Of a DNA stretch of 64,000 bases, positions 22,871-31,319 are shown in pieces. Source of the stretch: Streptomyces sp. NBC_01353. Its GTDB lineage: Bacteria; Actinomycetota; Actinomycetes; Streptomycetales; Streptomycetaceae. The position numbers and the translations under genes are program-made. Position 1 is the stretch's first letter. Each line of letters begins with the position of its first letter. The stretch is taken from contig NZ_CP108352.1 of assembly GCF_036237275.1 (NCBI RefSeq), positions 558,001-622,000 of the forward strand, in the 5' to 3' direction. The notes under the pieces are model-generated. The model did not search any database. It had not been told where the DNA came from and saw nothing but the letters and a program-made list of their open reading frames with translations.

Positions 22871-23638
22871 TCAGTCCCGGTAGTCCGGGCAGGTCCGGTC
22901 CAGGAGGCGGAGCATGGCCGCCCATGCCAGTTCGTACGCGTCGTCGTCCTGGAAGTCGGCCGTGGCCTCGCCCGTGAGTTGTCGGGCCGTGTACTCGCAG
23001 ACTTCGGCGGGCGGTATCACCAGAGGGCCGCCGCCGGCCTGGGCGGTGACCTGGATCTCGCAGGCCCGCTCCAGGTAGTACATGCGCAGGAAGGCCTGGG
23101 CGGCGGTCTCGCCGACGGTCAGCAGGCCGTGGTTGCGGAGGATCAGTGCCGGGTGGGGGCCGATGTCGGCGACGAGGCGTCGCTGTTCGTCGAGGTTGAG
23201 GGCGACGCCCTCGTAGTCGTGGTAGCCCACGCGGTTGTGGAACTCCATGGACATCTGGTTGAGCGGGAGCAGCCCCTGCTCCTGCGCGGCGACGGCGCAG
23301 CCGGCCTTGGTGTGGGTGTGCAGGACGCAGTGCGCGTCGGCGCGGGCGGCGTGGATGGCGCTGTGGATGACGAAGCCGGCCGGGTTGACGGGGTACGGGG
23401 TCGGTTCGACGGGGTTTCCGGCCAGGTCGATCTTCACGAGGTTGGAGGCGGTGATCTCCTCGAAGAGCAGCCCGTAGGGGTTGATGAGGAAGTGGTGCTC
23501 GGGTCCGGGCAGCCGGAGGGAGATGTGGGTGAAGATCAGGTCGGTCATCCGGAAGTGGGCCACGAGCCGGTAGACGGCGGCGAGTTCGCGGCGCAGCCGG
23601 AGCTCCTCGGCGGTCCTCGTCGGCGTTGCGGTGGTCAT
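22871..23638 (-). CDS. class II aldolase/adducin-family protein
   Basis: A 255-residue cytosolic zinc-dependent aldolase or decarboxylase-like protein. Metal ligands are visible in HCVLHTHTKAG (two His) and LILRNHGLLTVG (third His), with the phosphate-loop-like FTHISLRLP near residue 37. The ATG at 23638 overlaps the stop of the upstream dehydrogenase gene (ATGA), so the two are co-translated. Related pairs act on 2-hydroxy or sugar acids, but the substrate here is unknown. Confidence 0.88.
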   Translation of the reverse strand: MTTATPTRTAEELRLRRELAAVYRLVAHFRMTDLIFTHISLRLPGPEHHFLINPYGLLFEEITASNLVKIDLAGNPVEPTPYPVNPAGFVIHSAIHAARADAHCVLHTHTKAGCAVAAQEQGLLPLNQMSMEFHNRVGYHDYEGVALNLDEQRRLVADIGPHPALILRNHGLLTVGETAAQAFLRMYYLERACEIQVTAQAGGGPLVIPPAEVCEYTARQLTGEATADFQDDDAYELAWAAMLRLLDRTCPDYRD

Positions 23639-24696
23639 GCGGCGGCTCCTTCGGGGGCGGGGGCGGTCGGGTCGACGACCGGGGCGGTAGCGGTCGGGTC
23701 CATGACGGGGGCGATGGCGGCGGCGGTCGGGTCCACGACGGGTGTCAGCGGGCGGCCGGTGCGGTGCCAGGCGAGGACGTTCTCGGCTGGTCCGCACACA
23801 TAGGCGCGGCGCGAGGTGTCGGACAGGAACGCGCTGTGGGGAGAGAGCTGGATGCGCGGGTGGGTGCGCAGCGGATCGTCGGCCAGGGGCGGTTCCACGG
23901 GGAAGACGTCGAGTGCGGCGCCCACCAGCCGGCCGGTGTCGAGGGCCGTCAGCAGGGCTTCCGGGTCGACGAGTTCACCGCGTGCGACGTTGACGAGGAA
24001 GCCGCCGGGGCGCAGCCGCCCGAGCAGCGCTCCGTCGACGAGGCCACGGGTCGCCGGGGTCAGGGGGACGTGCAGGGAGAGGACGTCGCTCGCCGCGGCG
24101 AGGGCGCCGAGGTCGTCGTACCGTGCGACGCCGGACGGCCAGTGGGCCGGGTCGGCGTGCGGGTCGTACGCGGCGACCCGCCCGAAGACGGGGGCGGCGA
24201 GCGCCGCGAAGGAACGGGCGATCCGGCCGAGACCGACGAGGCCCAGGGTCAGTTCGCTCGCGCGGCGCGGCAGGTGGCGCTGCCGGGCGAAGTCGGCGTT
24301 CCAGCCGCCGGAGCGGACGACGGCGTCGGCCTGCGGGAGGCGACGTACAAGCGAGAGCATGGAGGCGAGCGCATGGACGGCGACGTCCTCGGTCGCGGCG
24401 TCGGGGAGGTTGGCCACCCACAGTCCCCGGCGTCGGGCCTCGGTCGTGTCGACCATGTCGTACCCGGCGGACATGGTGGCGAGGATCCGCAGCCCGGGCA
24501 GCCGGTCGAGCAAGGCCGCGTCGATCCGCGCGTAACCGACGATCAGGGCGACGGCGTCCGCGGCGATCTCGGCGATGACGTCGGGGTCCCGCGTGCCGGC
24601 GACGCGCACCTCGAAGCCGGCCTCCTCCAGCAGACGGACGCCCGGTGCGGGGTCGAGGTCATCGGTGTCGGTGAAAACGGCGACGGGCTGGTTCAC
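23635..24696 (-). CDS. D-2-hydroxyacid dehydrogenase (NAD-dependent)
   Basis: A 353-residue enzyme of the formate/glycerate dehydrogenase family. The dinucleotide motif is LGLVGLGRIARSFA (~150-163), the catalytic Arg lies in VNVARGELVD, the Glu in LDVFPVEPPL and the His in LSPHSAFLS. The last ~30 residues are a repeat, VVDPTA/VMDPTA/VVDPTA, absent from typical members. A GTG at 24696 has AAGGGGG upstream. It is coupled to the class II aldolase and divergent from the AsnC-type regulator, which may control it. Confidence 0.9.
   Translation of the reverse strand: MNQPVAVFTDTDDLDPAPGVRLLEEAGFEVRVAGTRDPDVIAEIAADAVALIVGYARIDAALLDRLPGLRILATMSAGYDMVDTTEARRRGLWVANLPDAATEDVAVHALASMLSLVRRLPQADAVVRSGGWNADFARQRHLPRRASELTLGLVGLGRIARSFAALAAPVFGRVAAYDPHADPAHWPSGVARYDDLGALAAASDVLSLHVPLTPATRGLVDGALLGRLRPGGFLVNVARGELVDPEALLTALDTGRLVGAALDVFPVEPPLADDPLRTHPRIQLSPHSAFLSDTSRRAYVCGPAENVLAWHRTGRPLTPVVDPTAAAIAPVMDPTATAPVVDPTAPAPEGAAA
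23663..23744. repeat. three-copy repeat coding for the dehydrogenase C-terminus
   Basis: Units beginning GCGGTCGGGTC and continuing with a variant of GACGACCGGGG start at 23663, 23690 and 23723, spacings 27 and 33 bases. All are multiples of three, so repeat-number changes keep the frame and only alter the number of (V/M)DPTA units. Confidence 0.7.
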
Positions 24697-24736
24697 ACCG
24701 CCCCCTTCTCGCTAGTGCAGCTGATTCGTCGGTCAA

Positions 24737-24779
24737 CGATGGACAGAACTTACGATTCATCTGAGCTGGCTGTCCACCG
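24737..24779. promoter_or_regulatory. inverted repeat in the dehydrogenase/AsnC divergent region
   Basis: CGATGGACAG at 24737-24746 and CTGTCCACCG at 24770-24779 are inverted copies with 9 of 10 matches. It lies in the 209-base space between two divergent starts and is a candidate site for the adjacent AsnC-type regulator. Confidence 0.4.
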
Positions 24780-24905
24780 ACAGATGCACCGGATATCCGT
24801 GACGCATGTCACGAACGCGATCCAGCCGCACCTCCGTACCCGAGAATGACTGCGGACCCGGGCCCGAACGCCGCCCCCGGGCCATCGAGCCGAGGAGATC
24901 ACCGG

Positions 24906-25805
24906 GTGGATCTGGACCCCATCGACCTGGCCGTCGTCCGCGCCCTCCAGGACGACGGGCGCCTCGCCTACGAGACGCTCGCCCAGCGCGTCGGCCTGTC
25001 CCGGCCCGCGACACGCGCGCGGGTCCAGCGGCTGCTGGAGTCGGGCGCGGTCCGGGTCGTCGCCGTCGTCCACCCCTCGGTCCGCGGACTGACCGCGTCC
25101 GCCCACCTCTCGATCGACGTGGACGGGGCCGCGGAGCCGGTGGCCCGCGCGATCGCCGCCCTGCCGGAGGCACCCTTCGTCAGCCTGACGGCCGGACCGC
25201 GCGCCATCATGACCGAGCTGCGCACCGAGGGCCTCGACGCCCTGGAGCGGACCATCGAGCACGTGCGGTCGACGCCCGGCGTCGCGGTGGTCGACGCACT
25301 GATCGGCACCCGCCACCTCAAGGACCCGTACCTGCTGGCGGACGAGCCGACGGTCCCCGCCCCCGACGACACCGACCTGCGGATCCTCGACGCCCTCGAA
25401 CAGGACGGCCGCCTCCCCTTCGCCGAACTCGCCGAGCGCGTCGGCCTCTCCCCTGGCGCCACCCGCGCCCGTACGCTGCGCCTCCTGGACGGAGGCGTGG
25501 TGAAGGTCCTCGCGCTCGTCCGCCCCGAACTGCTGGGCCTCGGCTATCTGTGCGGGTTCGCCGTCCGGATCGAGGGGGCGCGGGAGCCCGTGGCGCGAGC
25601 CCTTGCCGGGTGGGAGCGCGTGACGTTCCTGTCGGCCTGCCTCGGGCGGGCCGAGCTGGTCGGCACGGTCACGGCGGAGTCCCTGGGAGCCGTGCGGGCG
25701 ACCCTCGACGCGATCCGCGCAGAGCCGGGGGTGCGCGCGGTGGAGAGCTGGATCCATCTGGAGCTGGTCAAGGAGCGCTACGACCTGGGCGCGCCGACCT
25801 CGTAG
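24906..25805 (+). CDS. Lrp/AsnC-type regulator with two tandem DNA-binding/effector units
   Basis: A 299-residue double-length regulator. The first unit starts LDPIDLAVVRALQDDGR with helix-turn-helix YETLAQRVGLSRPATRARV; the second starts DDTDLRILDALEQDGR with FAELAERVGLSPGATRART. Each is followed by an effector-type RAM-like domain. Ordinary Lrp/AsnC proteins are about 150 residues, so this is a fused tandem duplicate, a known arrangement in actinomycetes. The GTG at 24906 is chosen because GAGGAG stands 8 bases upstream; an in-frame ATG at 24846 has no ribosome site. It is divergent from the hydroxyacid dehydrogenase operon. Confidence 0.88.
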   Translation: MDLDPIDLAVVRALQDDGRLAYETLAQRVGLSRPATRARVQRLLESGAVRVVAVVHPSVRGLTASAHLSIDVDGAAEPVARAIAALPEAPFVSLTAGPRAIMTELRTEGLDALERTIEHVRSTPGVAVVDALIGTRHLKDPYLLADEPTVPAPDDTDLRILDALEQDGRLPFAELAERVGLSPGATRARTLRLLDGGVVKVLALVRPELLGLGYLCGFAVRIEGAREPVARALAGWERVTFLSACLGRAELVGTVTAESLGAVRATLDAIRAEPGVRAVESWIHLELVKERYDLGAPTS

Positions 25806-25903
25806 CGCCAGGGGGACGCCACCCGACAACCCCCGCGACATCCCGCTCGCGACCCCCGCCGCCTCCCGGCGTGGCGCCACCACCAGGTGGTAATAATTCC
25901 GTT

Positions 25904-26830
25904 ATGAGCGCAAAGTCCGTTGTTGTCGGTGTGGACGGGTCCGAGCACAGTCACCGCGCCCTGGAGTGGGCACTGAGCGCCGCACGCGAGCTCGACGCCC
26001 CGCTCGTGGTGGCACATGTGCGCTCCGACGCGCTTCAGCTCGGGGCCGCGCGCATCGCCTCGCTCGGCGAGACCGCCGAGATCCCCGACAGCGTCATGGA
26101 CGGCGTCCGTCAATGGATCGAGGAGCAAGGAACCAGCGTCCCCGTACGGTACGAGTCGCTCGACGGCTCCGTGCCGGACGCCCTGCTGACCGAGGCCCGG
26201 ACCGCGCGCCTCCTGGTGACCGGGTCCCGCGGGCGCGGTGGTTTCGCGACGCTGCTGCTGGGCTCCTCCAGCCGGGCCCTTGCCTCGCACTCCCCCTGCC
26301 CGATCGTCGTCGTGCCGCACGAGGCGCGGGACGCGTCGCTGGAGAGCGGCGCGGAGGCGGGCAGGATCCTGCTCGGGCTCCACCCGGAGGAGACCGCCGA
26401 CGAGGTCCTCGACTTCGCCTTCCACGCGGCCCGGCAGCGGGGCGTGGCTCTGGAGGCGGTGACTGCCTATCGGCTCCCGCCCTCGCCGGTGATGCTGGTC
26501 GGCCCGCCGGCTCCCGCACTTCAAATGCCGCCGCCCATCCCCGTGGACGAGACTCCCGAGCTCGTCGCGGAGACCTCGCGGAACCAGGAGGAGCGGCTAC
26601 GACCCTTCACCGAGCAGTACCCGGACGTCGAGGTCGTCCCCGTCGTCGTCCCGTCGGACGCGGCGGGCCGGCTCGTCGAGGGGTCGCGGAACGCGGGGCT
26701 CGTGGTCGTGGGCCGCCACCACAGGCACCGGGTCCAGACACTGCTCATGGGCTCGGTCGCCCACGCCGTCCTGCACCACGCCCACTGCCCGGTCGCGGTC
26801 GTCCCGCCCGCCCCTCCCGTTTCGTCCTGA
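25904..26830 (+). CDS. universal stress protein with two USP domains
   Basis: A 308-residue cytosolic protein with tandem USP domains. The first starts SVVVGVDGSEHSHRALEWA, with ATP-loop GSRGRGGFATLLLGSSS; the second starts RILLGLHPEETADEVLDFA, with GRHHRHRVQTLLMGS. The second loop departs from the usual G-x2-G-x9-G-S/T pattern, so it may bind nucleotide poorly. The ATG at 25904 is preferred; the frame continues upstream for over 1 kb but only as a shadow of the AsnC-type gene. It appears monocistronic. Confidence 0.9.
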   Translation: MSAKSVVVGVDGSEHSHRALEWALSAARELDAPLVVAHVRSDALQLGAARIASLGETAEIPDSVMDGVRQWIEEQGTSVPVRYESLDGSVPDALLTEARTARLLVTGSRGRGGFATLLLGSSSRALASHSPCPIVVVPHEARDASLESGAEAGRILLGLHPEETADEVLDFAFHAARQRGVALEAVTAYRLPPSPVMLVGPPAPALQMPPPIPVDETPELVAETSRNQEERLRPFTEQYPDVEVVPVVVPSDAAGRLVEGSRNAGLVVVGRHHRHRVQTLLMGSVAHAVLHHAHCPVAVVPPAPPVSS

Positions 26831-26892
26831 GCGACGAGGCATCGAGCCCTGAACCAGGGACCCCTGACGGCCCGGAGGTTCGACCCCGATTC

Positions 26893-26908
26893 CAGAAAGC
26901 GCTTTCTG
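26893..26908. promoter_or_regulatory. perfect LacI-type palindrome upstream of the GntR operon
   Basis: CAGAAAGCGCTTTCTG is a perfect 16-bp palindrome of the CcpA/LacI operator type, with a central GCGC. It lies 19 bases before the proposed -35 of the GntR-operon promoter. Related sequences occur at 30346-30359, 49986-49998 and 61159-61172. Confidence 0.6.
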
Positions 26909-26926
26909 AAAGTACCGCGCAAACCA

Positions 26927-26955
26927 TTGACGACACACAGCGGTAGCCCTAACTT
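26927..26955 (+). promoter_or_regulatory. promoter of the GntR/DHDPS/IlvD operon
   Basis: TTGACG at 26927-26932 and TAACTT at 26950-26955 are separated by exactly 17 bases. The spacing and sequence fit the main vegetative sigma factor of actinomycetes. The GntR start is 62 bases downstream. Confidence 0.6.
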
Positions 26956-27016
26956 CATGCGCACCGCACTTCGTACGTCATATATGAGACGCGATACACG
27001 AGATCTGAGAGCGCCC

Positions 27017-27658
27017 ATGGCCTTCGCCCCCAGCCCGATACCCTCCCGCACCCAGTACGTCCTGGAGGCGATCAAGCACGACATCCTGACCGGAGGGCTG
27101 AGACCGGGCCAGGCTTTGGTGGAGACCGAACTCGCCGCTCGGTTCGGGGTGTCGAAGACGCCGGTGCGCGAAGCGCTGAAGACCCTCGCGGGCAGCGGGC
27201 TCGTGGTGATGAGTCAGTACAAGGGCGCGACCGTCCGTATGGTCGACGCCGACATGGCGCGTGCCGTATACGACGTGCGGCTGCTTCTGGAGCCGGAGGC
27301 GGTACGGCGTACCGTCACCTCCGCGGTCCCGCTCGACACGGCACGGGAGGCCCTGCACCGAGCTTCCGTGGCCCACGATCCGGCCGAACGGTCACTGGCC
27401 AACCGGGACTTCCACCGGGCGCTCTACGTCCCGTGCGGCAATCCGCTGCTCGGCCGGATGCTCGACGAGGTCCGCGACCAGGCCGCTCTGGTCTCCACCG
27501 TGGCGTGGGCCGCCGTTCCCTCCTGGGAGCGGGAGGCCGCCGAGCACGAGGAGATCCTGCGCCTGGCCGTCGCCGGAGACGTCGACGGCGCCGGTCGGGC
27601 CGTTCATGACCACATCGCCTCGTTCGTCGAGCGCGCCTTCCCGCAGGAGAGTGAGTGA
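27017..27658 (+). CDS. GntR-family regulator, FCD (FadR) subgroup
   Basis: A 213-residue regulator. The winged helix-turn-helix contains ETELAARFGVSKTPVREALK (about residues 34-53), and an all-helical FCD effector domain follows from ~85, with FHRALY, a metal-type His near EHEEIL, and AVHDHI. FCD regulators often bind sugar acids. The ATG at 27017 is chosen by the start of homology to the family; an earlier in-frame ATG at 26927 sits on the -35 element. It is the first gene of an operon with the DHDPS-family and IlvD-family genes and probably controls it. Confidence 0.9.
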   Translation: MAFAPSPIPSRTQYVLEAIKHDILTGGLRPGQALVETELAARFGVSKTPVREALKTLAGSGLVVMSQYKGATVRMVDADMARAVYDVRLLLEPEAVRRTVTSAVPLDTAREALHRASVAHDPAERSLANRDFHRALYVPCGNPLLGRMLDEVRDQAALVSTVAWAAVPSWEREAAEHEEILRLAVAGDVDGAGRAVHDHIASFVERAFPQESE

Positions 27659-27660
27659 CC

Positions 27661-28563
27661 ATGGCCTTCGAGTCCATGAAGGCCGCGCTGGCCGATGTCG
27701 TGGCCATCCCCGTGACCCCCTTCGCCGAGGACGGTTCCCTCGACACGGCCGCGCACCGCACGCTGCTGCGCCGGCTGCTCGACGGCGGTGTACGGACGCT
27801 CACGCCGAACGGCAACACCGGCGAGTTCTATGCCCTCACCCCCGAAGAGCGGCTTCTGGTCACGAAGTTGACCGTCAAGGAGGCGGGCGACCGCGCCACG
27901 GTGCTGGTGGGCGTCGGACACGACATCCCCACCGCGATCGAGGCCGCCCGGCACGCCCGTGACGCGGGTGCCGCGATGCTGATGGTCCATCAGCCCGTGC
28001 ATCCGTACGTCTCCGAGAGCGGCTGGGTCGACTACCACCGGGCCATCGCCGAGGCCGTACCCGAGCTCGGCATCGTCCCCTACATCCGCAACGCCCAGCT
28101 GAGCGGGGAGCGTCTGGCCGAGCTCGGCGCCTCCTGCCCGAACGTCATCGGGGTGAAGTACGCCGTCCCCGACGCCTCCCGCTTCGCCGCCTTCTCCCGG
28201 GACGCGGGCCTCGACCGCTTCGTCTGGGTCGCGGGTCTCGCCGAGCCGTACGCACCGTCCTACTTCGCGAGCGGCGCGACCGGTTTCACCTCGGGCCTGG
28301 TCAATGTCGCCCCCTCTGTGTCCCTGGAGATGCTCACGGCGCTGCGGGCGGGCGACTACCCGGCCGCGATGAAGGTGTGGGAGCAGATCCGCCGCTTCGA
28401 GGAGCTGCGGGCCGCCCACTCCAGCGCCGACAACGTCACGGTCGTCAAGGAGGCGCTCGCCGTCCTCGGGCTGTGCCGACGTGATGTCCGTCCGCCCGCC
28501 CGTGAGTTGCCCGAGTCCGAGCGGGCCGAGGTCGCCTCCATAGCATCCGGGTGGCCGGCATGA
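27661..28563 (+). CDS. DHDPS/NAL-family aldolase or keto-deoxy-acid dehydratase
   Basis: A 300-residue TIM-barrel lyase. It shows the pyruvate-carboxylate loop NGNTGEFYALTPEE, the Schiff-base Lys166 in GVKYAVPD and a Tyr in VPYIRN. Members next to IlvD-type dehydratases process 2-keto-3-deoxy sugar acids, for example keto-deoxy-arabinonate or keto-deoxy-glucarate; which one applies cannot be told. The ATG at 27661 has AGGAG 10 bases upstream; a GTG at 27655 overlapping the GntR stop is too close to it. Its stop overlaps the next start (ATGA). Confidence 0.9.
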   Translation: MAFESMKAALADVVAIPVTPFAEDGSLDTAAHRTLLRRLLDGGVRTLTPNGNTGEFYALTPEERLLVTKLTVKEAGDRATVLVGVGHDIPTAIEAARHARDAGAAMLMVHQPVHPYVSESGWVDYHRAIAEAVPELGIVPYIRNAQLSGERLAELGASCPNVIGVKYAVPDASRFAAFSRDAGLDRFVWVAGLAEPYAPSYFASGATGFTSGLVNVAPSVSLEMLTALRAGDYPAAMKVWEQIRRFEELRAAHSSADNVTVVKEALAVLGLCRRDVRPPARELPESERAEVASIASGWPA

Positions 28564-30281
28564 GCCGTTCGCCCGAGGAGCTGCGCAGCCATCAGTGGTA
28601 CGGCACGGACGGTCTGCGCTCGTTCAGCCACCGCGCCCGCACCCGTCAGCTCGGCTATCTCCCCGAGGAGCACCTCGGCAAGCCGGTCATCGCGATTCTC
28701 AACACCTGGTCGGACATCAACCCCTGCCACGTCCATCTGCGCGACCGCGCGCAGGCCGTGAAGCGGGGGGTGTGGCAGGCCGGCGGCTTCCCGCTCGAGT
28801 TCCCGGTCTCCACGCTCTCGGAGACCTTCCAGAAACCGACGCCGATGCTCTACCGCAACCTTCTCGCCCTGGAGACCGAGGAGTTGCTGCGCTCCTACCC
28901 GGTGGACGGTGCCGTACTGATGGGCGGGTGCGACAAGTCGACGCCGGCGCTGCTCATGGGGGCGGCCAGTGTGGACCTGCCCACCGTCTTCCTGCCGGCC
29001 GGGCCGATGCTGCCGGGCCACTGGCGGGGTGAGACCCTCGGCTCCGGCACGGACATGTGGAAGTACTGGGACGACAAGCGGGCGGGGCTGATCGGCGACT
29101 GCGAGATGGCTGAGCTGGAGAGCGGTCTGGCCCGCTCCCCCGGTCACTGCATGACGATGGGGACCGCGTCCACGCTGACGGCCGCAGCCGAGACGCTCGG
29201 TGTGACGGTGCCGGGGGCGTCCTCGATCCCGGCGGTCGACTCGGGCCACGACCGGATGGCGGCCGCCTCCGGGATGCGGATCGTGGAACTCGTACGGCAG
29301 GACCTGCGGTTGTCGCGGATCCTGACCCGCGAGGCGTACGAGGACGCGGTCGCGGCCGTCCTGGCGCTCGGTGGTTCGACGAACGCGGTCATCCATCTGA
29401 TCGCGATGGCCGGGCGTTCGGGGGTGAAGCTCACCCTGGACGACTTCGACCGGATCGCCAGGACCGTGCCGGTGCTCGCCAACCTCCGGCCCGGCGGGCA
29501 GTACTTGATGGAGGACTTCCACTTCGCCGGCGGGATGCCCGCCTTCCTCTCCCGTCTGACGGATCTGCTCCATCTCGACCGGCCGACGGTCTCGCACGCC
29601 ACGCTGCGGGAGCAGCTCGCCGGCGCCCTCGTTCACAACGACGAGGTGATCCGGGTACGAGAACGGCCGCTCGCGACCGAGGGCGGGGTCGCGGTGCTGC
29701 GCGGCAACCTGTGCCCGGACGGCGCGGTCATCAAGCACATCGCTGCCGAGCCTCACCTGCTCAAGCACACAGGTCCGGCGGTGGTCTTCGACGACTACCG
29801 CACGATGCAGCGGACCATCGACGACCCGGCGCTCGGCATCACCGCCGACCATGTGCTGGTGCTGCGCGGCGCGGGCCCGAAGGGCGGTCCGGGGATGCCG
29901 GAGTACGGGATGCTGCCGATCCCACGCCATCTCCTCGAGCAGGGCGTACGGGACATGGTGCGGATCTCCGACGCCCGGATGAGCGGCACGAGTTACGGCA
30001 CATGCGTGCTGCATGTCGCACCCGAGTCGCATGTGGGCGGGCCGCTCGCGCTGGTGCGTACGGGGGACGTCATCACGCTCGACGTCGAGGCGAGGACGCT
30101 TCATCTGGAGGTCTCGGACGAGGAGCTGGAGCAGCGCAGGCGGGCGTGGACGCCTCCAGCCGCACGGTACGAGCGCGGCTACGGTGCGCTCTACATGGAG
30201 CAGATCTCCCAGGCCGACACGGGCTGCGACTTCGAGTTCCTGGCCAGGCCGGGGGCGACCCCGGACCCCTACGCCGGCTGA
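28560..30281 (+). CDS. IlvD/EDD-family sugar-acid dehydratase (L-arabinonate dehydratase-like)
   Basis: A 573-residue iron-sulfur dehydratase. The three cluster Cys are Cys56 (NPCHVH), Cys124 (GGCDKS) and Cys197 (GHCMTMGTAS). From memory these fall three residues before Cys59/127/200 of Rhizobium L-arabinonate dehydratase, and the opening RSHQWYGTDGLRSFSHR is typical of that subgroup. It turns an aldonic acid into a 2-keto-3-deoxy acid, the substrate type of the DHDPS-family enzyme just upstream. Arabinonate fits the arabinan-directed GH43 and GH51 enzymes of the island, but xylonate, galactonate or fuconate remain possible. The ATG at 28560 overlaps the preceding stop. Confidence 0.9.
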   Translation: MSRSPEELRSHQWYGTDGLRSFSHRARTRQLGYLPEEHLGKPVIAILNTWSDINPCHVHLRDRAQAVKRGVWQAGGFPLEFPVSTLSETFQKPTPMLYRNLLALETEELLRSYPVDGAVLMGGCDKSTPALLMGAASVDLPTVFLPAGPMLPGHWRGETLGSGTDMWKYWDDKRAGLIGDCEMAELESGLARSPGHCMTMGTASTLTAAAETLGVTVPGASSIPAVDSGHDRMAAASGMRIVELVRQDLRLSRILTREAYEDAVAAVLALGGSTNAVIHLIAMAGRSGVKLTLDDFDRIARTVPVLANLRPGGQYLMEDFHFAGGMPAFLSRLTDLLHLDRPTVSHATLREQLAGALVHNDEVIRVRERPLATEGGVAVLRGNLCPDGAVIKHIAAEPHLLKHTGPAVVFDDYRTMQRTIDDPALGITADHVLVLRGAGPKGGPGMPEYGMLPIPRHLLEQGVRDMVRISDARMSGTSYGTCVLHVAPESHVGGPLALVRTGDVITLDVEARTLHLEVSDEELEQRRRAWTPPAARYERGYGALYMEQISQADTGCDFEFLARPGATPDPYAG

Positions 30282-30322
30282 CCCCGGCGGGGGACCCCGA
30301 CCGCAACTCCCCGTCCTTGCAA

Positions 30323-30338
30323 GTTCGGTATGTCGAAC
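30323..30338. promoter_or_regulatory. IclR-type 16-bp palindrome before the pectin importer operon
   Basis: GTTCGGTATGTCGAAC has inverted GTTCG/CGAAC arms around six bases. It lies 43 bases before the permease start. Its reverse complement matches the site at 47591-47606 at 15 of 16 positions, and related sites flank iclR and precede GH51. Confidence 0.65.
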
Positions 30339-30345
30339 ACTGTCT

Positions 30346-30359
30346 GCGAAGCGCTTCAC
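30346..30359. promoter_or_regulatory. LacI-type palindrome before the pectin importer operon
   Basis: GCGAAGCGCTTCAC contains the perfect palindrome GAAGCGCTTC (30348-30357). It sits directly after the IclR-type site and 22 bases before the permease start, suggesting dual control. Confidence 0.5.
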
Positions 30360-30380
30360 GCCAAGATCGGAGCCGCCGTC

Positions 30381-31319
30381 ATGGCCTCAGCTGTGACCTC
30401 ACCACCCAAGGCCGCCAAGGCACCTGGGCGACGCCGCACGGGAGCGACGCCGCGCCGGCTGCCGTATCTCCTGATCGCCCCCGCGGGGCTGCTGATGCTG
30501 GGCTTCATCGCCTACCCGGTGCTCAGCGTCTTCTACTACAGCCTCCAGCACTACAACCCGACCAAGCCCTGGCGGAACGGTTACGCGGGCTTCGACAACT
30601 TCACGCGCATCTTCACCGACGACCCGCACTTCTGGGGGACGCTGACCTTCTCGCTGAAGTGGGTCGCCGTCGAGGTGACCCTCCAGCTGCTGTTCGGGCT
30701 GGCACTCGCCCTGATCGTCAACCAGACCTTCGTGGGACGCGCGCTGGGCCGGGCCCTGGTCTTCTCCCCGTGGGCGGTCTCCGGGGTGCTGACCTCCGCG
30801 ATCTGGGTGCTGCTCTACAACTCCCAGACGGGCATCACGCGTTACCTCGCGGACATGGGGATCGGCGAGTACGGCACGTCCTGGCTGTCGGACACCGCCA
30901 CGGTCTTCCCCGCTGTGGTCGTCGCCGACCTGTGGCGCGGCGTCCCCTTCTTCGCGATCCTCATCCTCGCCGACCTCCAGTCCATACCGCGGGACCTGTA
31001 CGAGGCGGCCGAGGTCGACGGAGCGGGCCGGCTGCGGCAGTTCCTCCACATCACGCTGCCGCACCTGAAGGACGCCATCATCCTGTCCACGCTGCTACGG
31101 GCGGTGTGGGAGTTCAACAACGTCGACCTGCTCTACACCCTGACGGGCGGCGGACCCGCCGGGGAGACGACCACCCTGCCGCTGTACATCGCCAATACCA
31201 GTGTCGACGCACACAACTTTGGATACGCCTCCGCCCTCACGACGGTGGCGTTCGTGATCCTTCTCTTCTGCTCGATGGTCTATCTGCGCCTGAGCAAGTT
31301 CGGAGGCGAGAGCAAGTGA
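30381..31319 (+). CDS. sugar ABC transporter permease, UgpA/MalF-like (pectin operon)
   Basis: A 312-residue CUT1 permease with about six helices, the first at residues ~28-50 (LLIAPAGLLMLGFIAYPVLS), and an EAA loop EAAEVDGAGRLRQFLHITLP. The ATG at 30381 has GGAG 9 bases upstream; an in-frame ATG at 30330 falls inside the IclR-type operator and is unlikely. It is the first gene of a coupled operon reaching 39241. The substrate is probably a pectin-derived oligosaccharide, by context. Confidence 0.92.
   Translation: MASAVTSPPKAAKAPGRRRTGATPRRLPYLLIAPAGLLMLGFIAYPVLSVFYYSLQHYNPTKPWRNGYAGFDNFTRIFTDDPHFWGTLTFSLKWVAVEVTLQLLFGLALALIVNQTFVGRALGRALVFSPWAVSGVLTSAIWVLLYNSQTGITRYLADMGIGEYGTSWLSDTATVFPAVVVADLWRGVPFFAILILADLQSIPRDLYEAAEVDGAGRLRQFLHITLPHLKDAIILSTLLRAVWEFNNVDLLYTLTGGGPAGETTTLPLYIANTSVDAHNFGYASALTTVAFVILLFCSMVYLRLSKFGGESK

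Noticed and set aside
24806-26830. A 674-codon frame that would fuse an upstream region to the universal stress protein
   Set aside because: The first ~365 residues are Arg/Pro-rich and overlap the AsnC-type gene; USP homology starts at the ATG at 25904.
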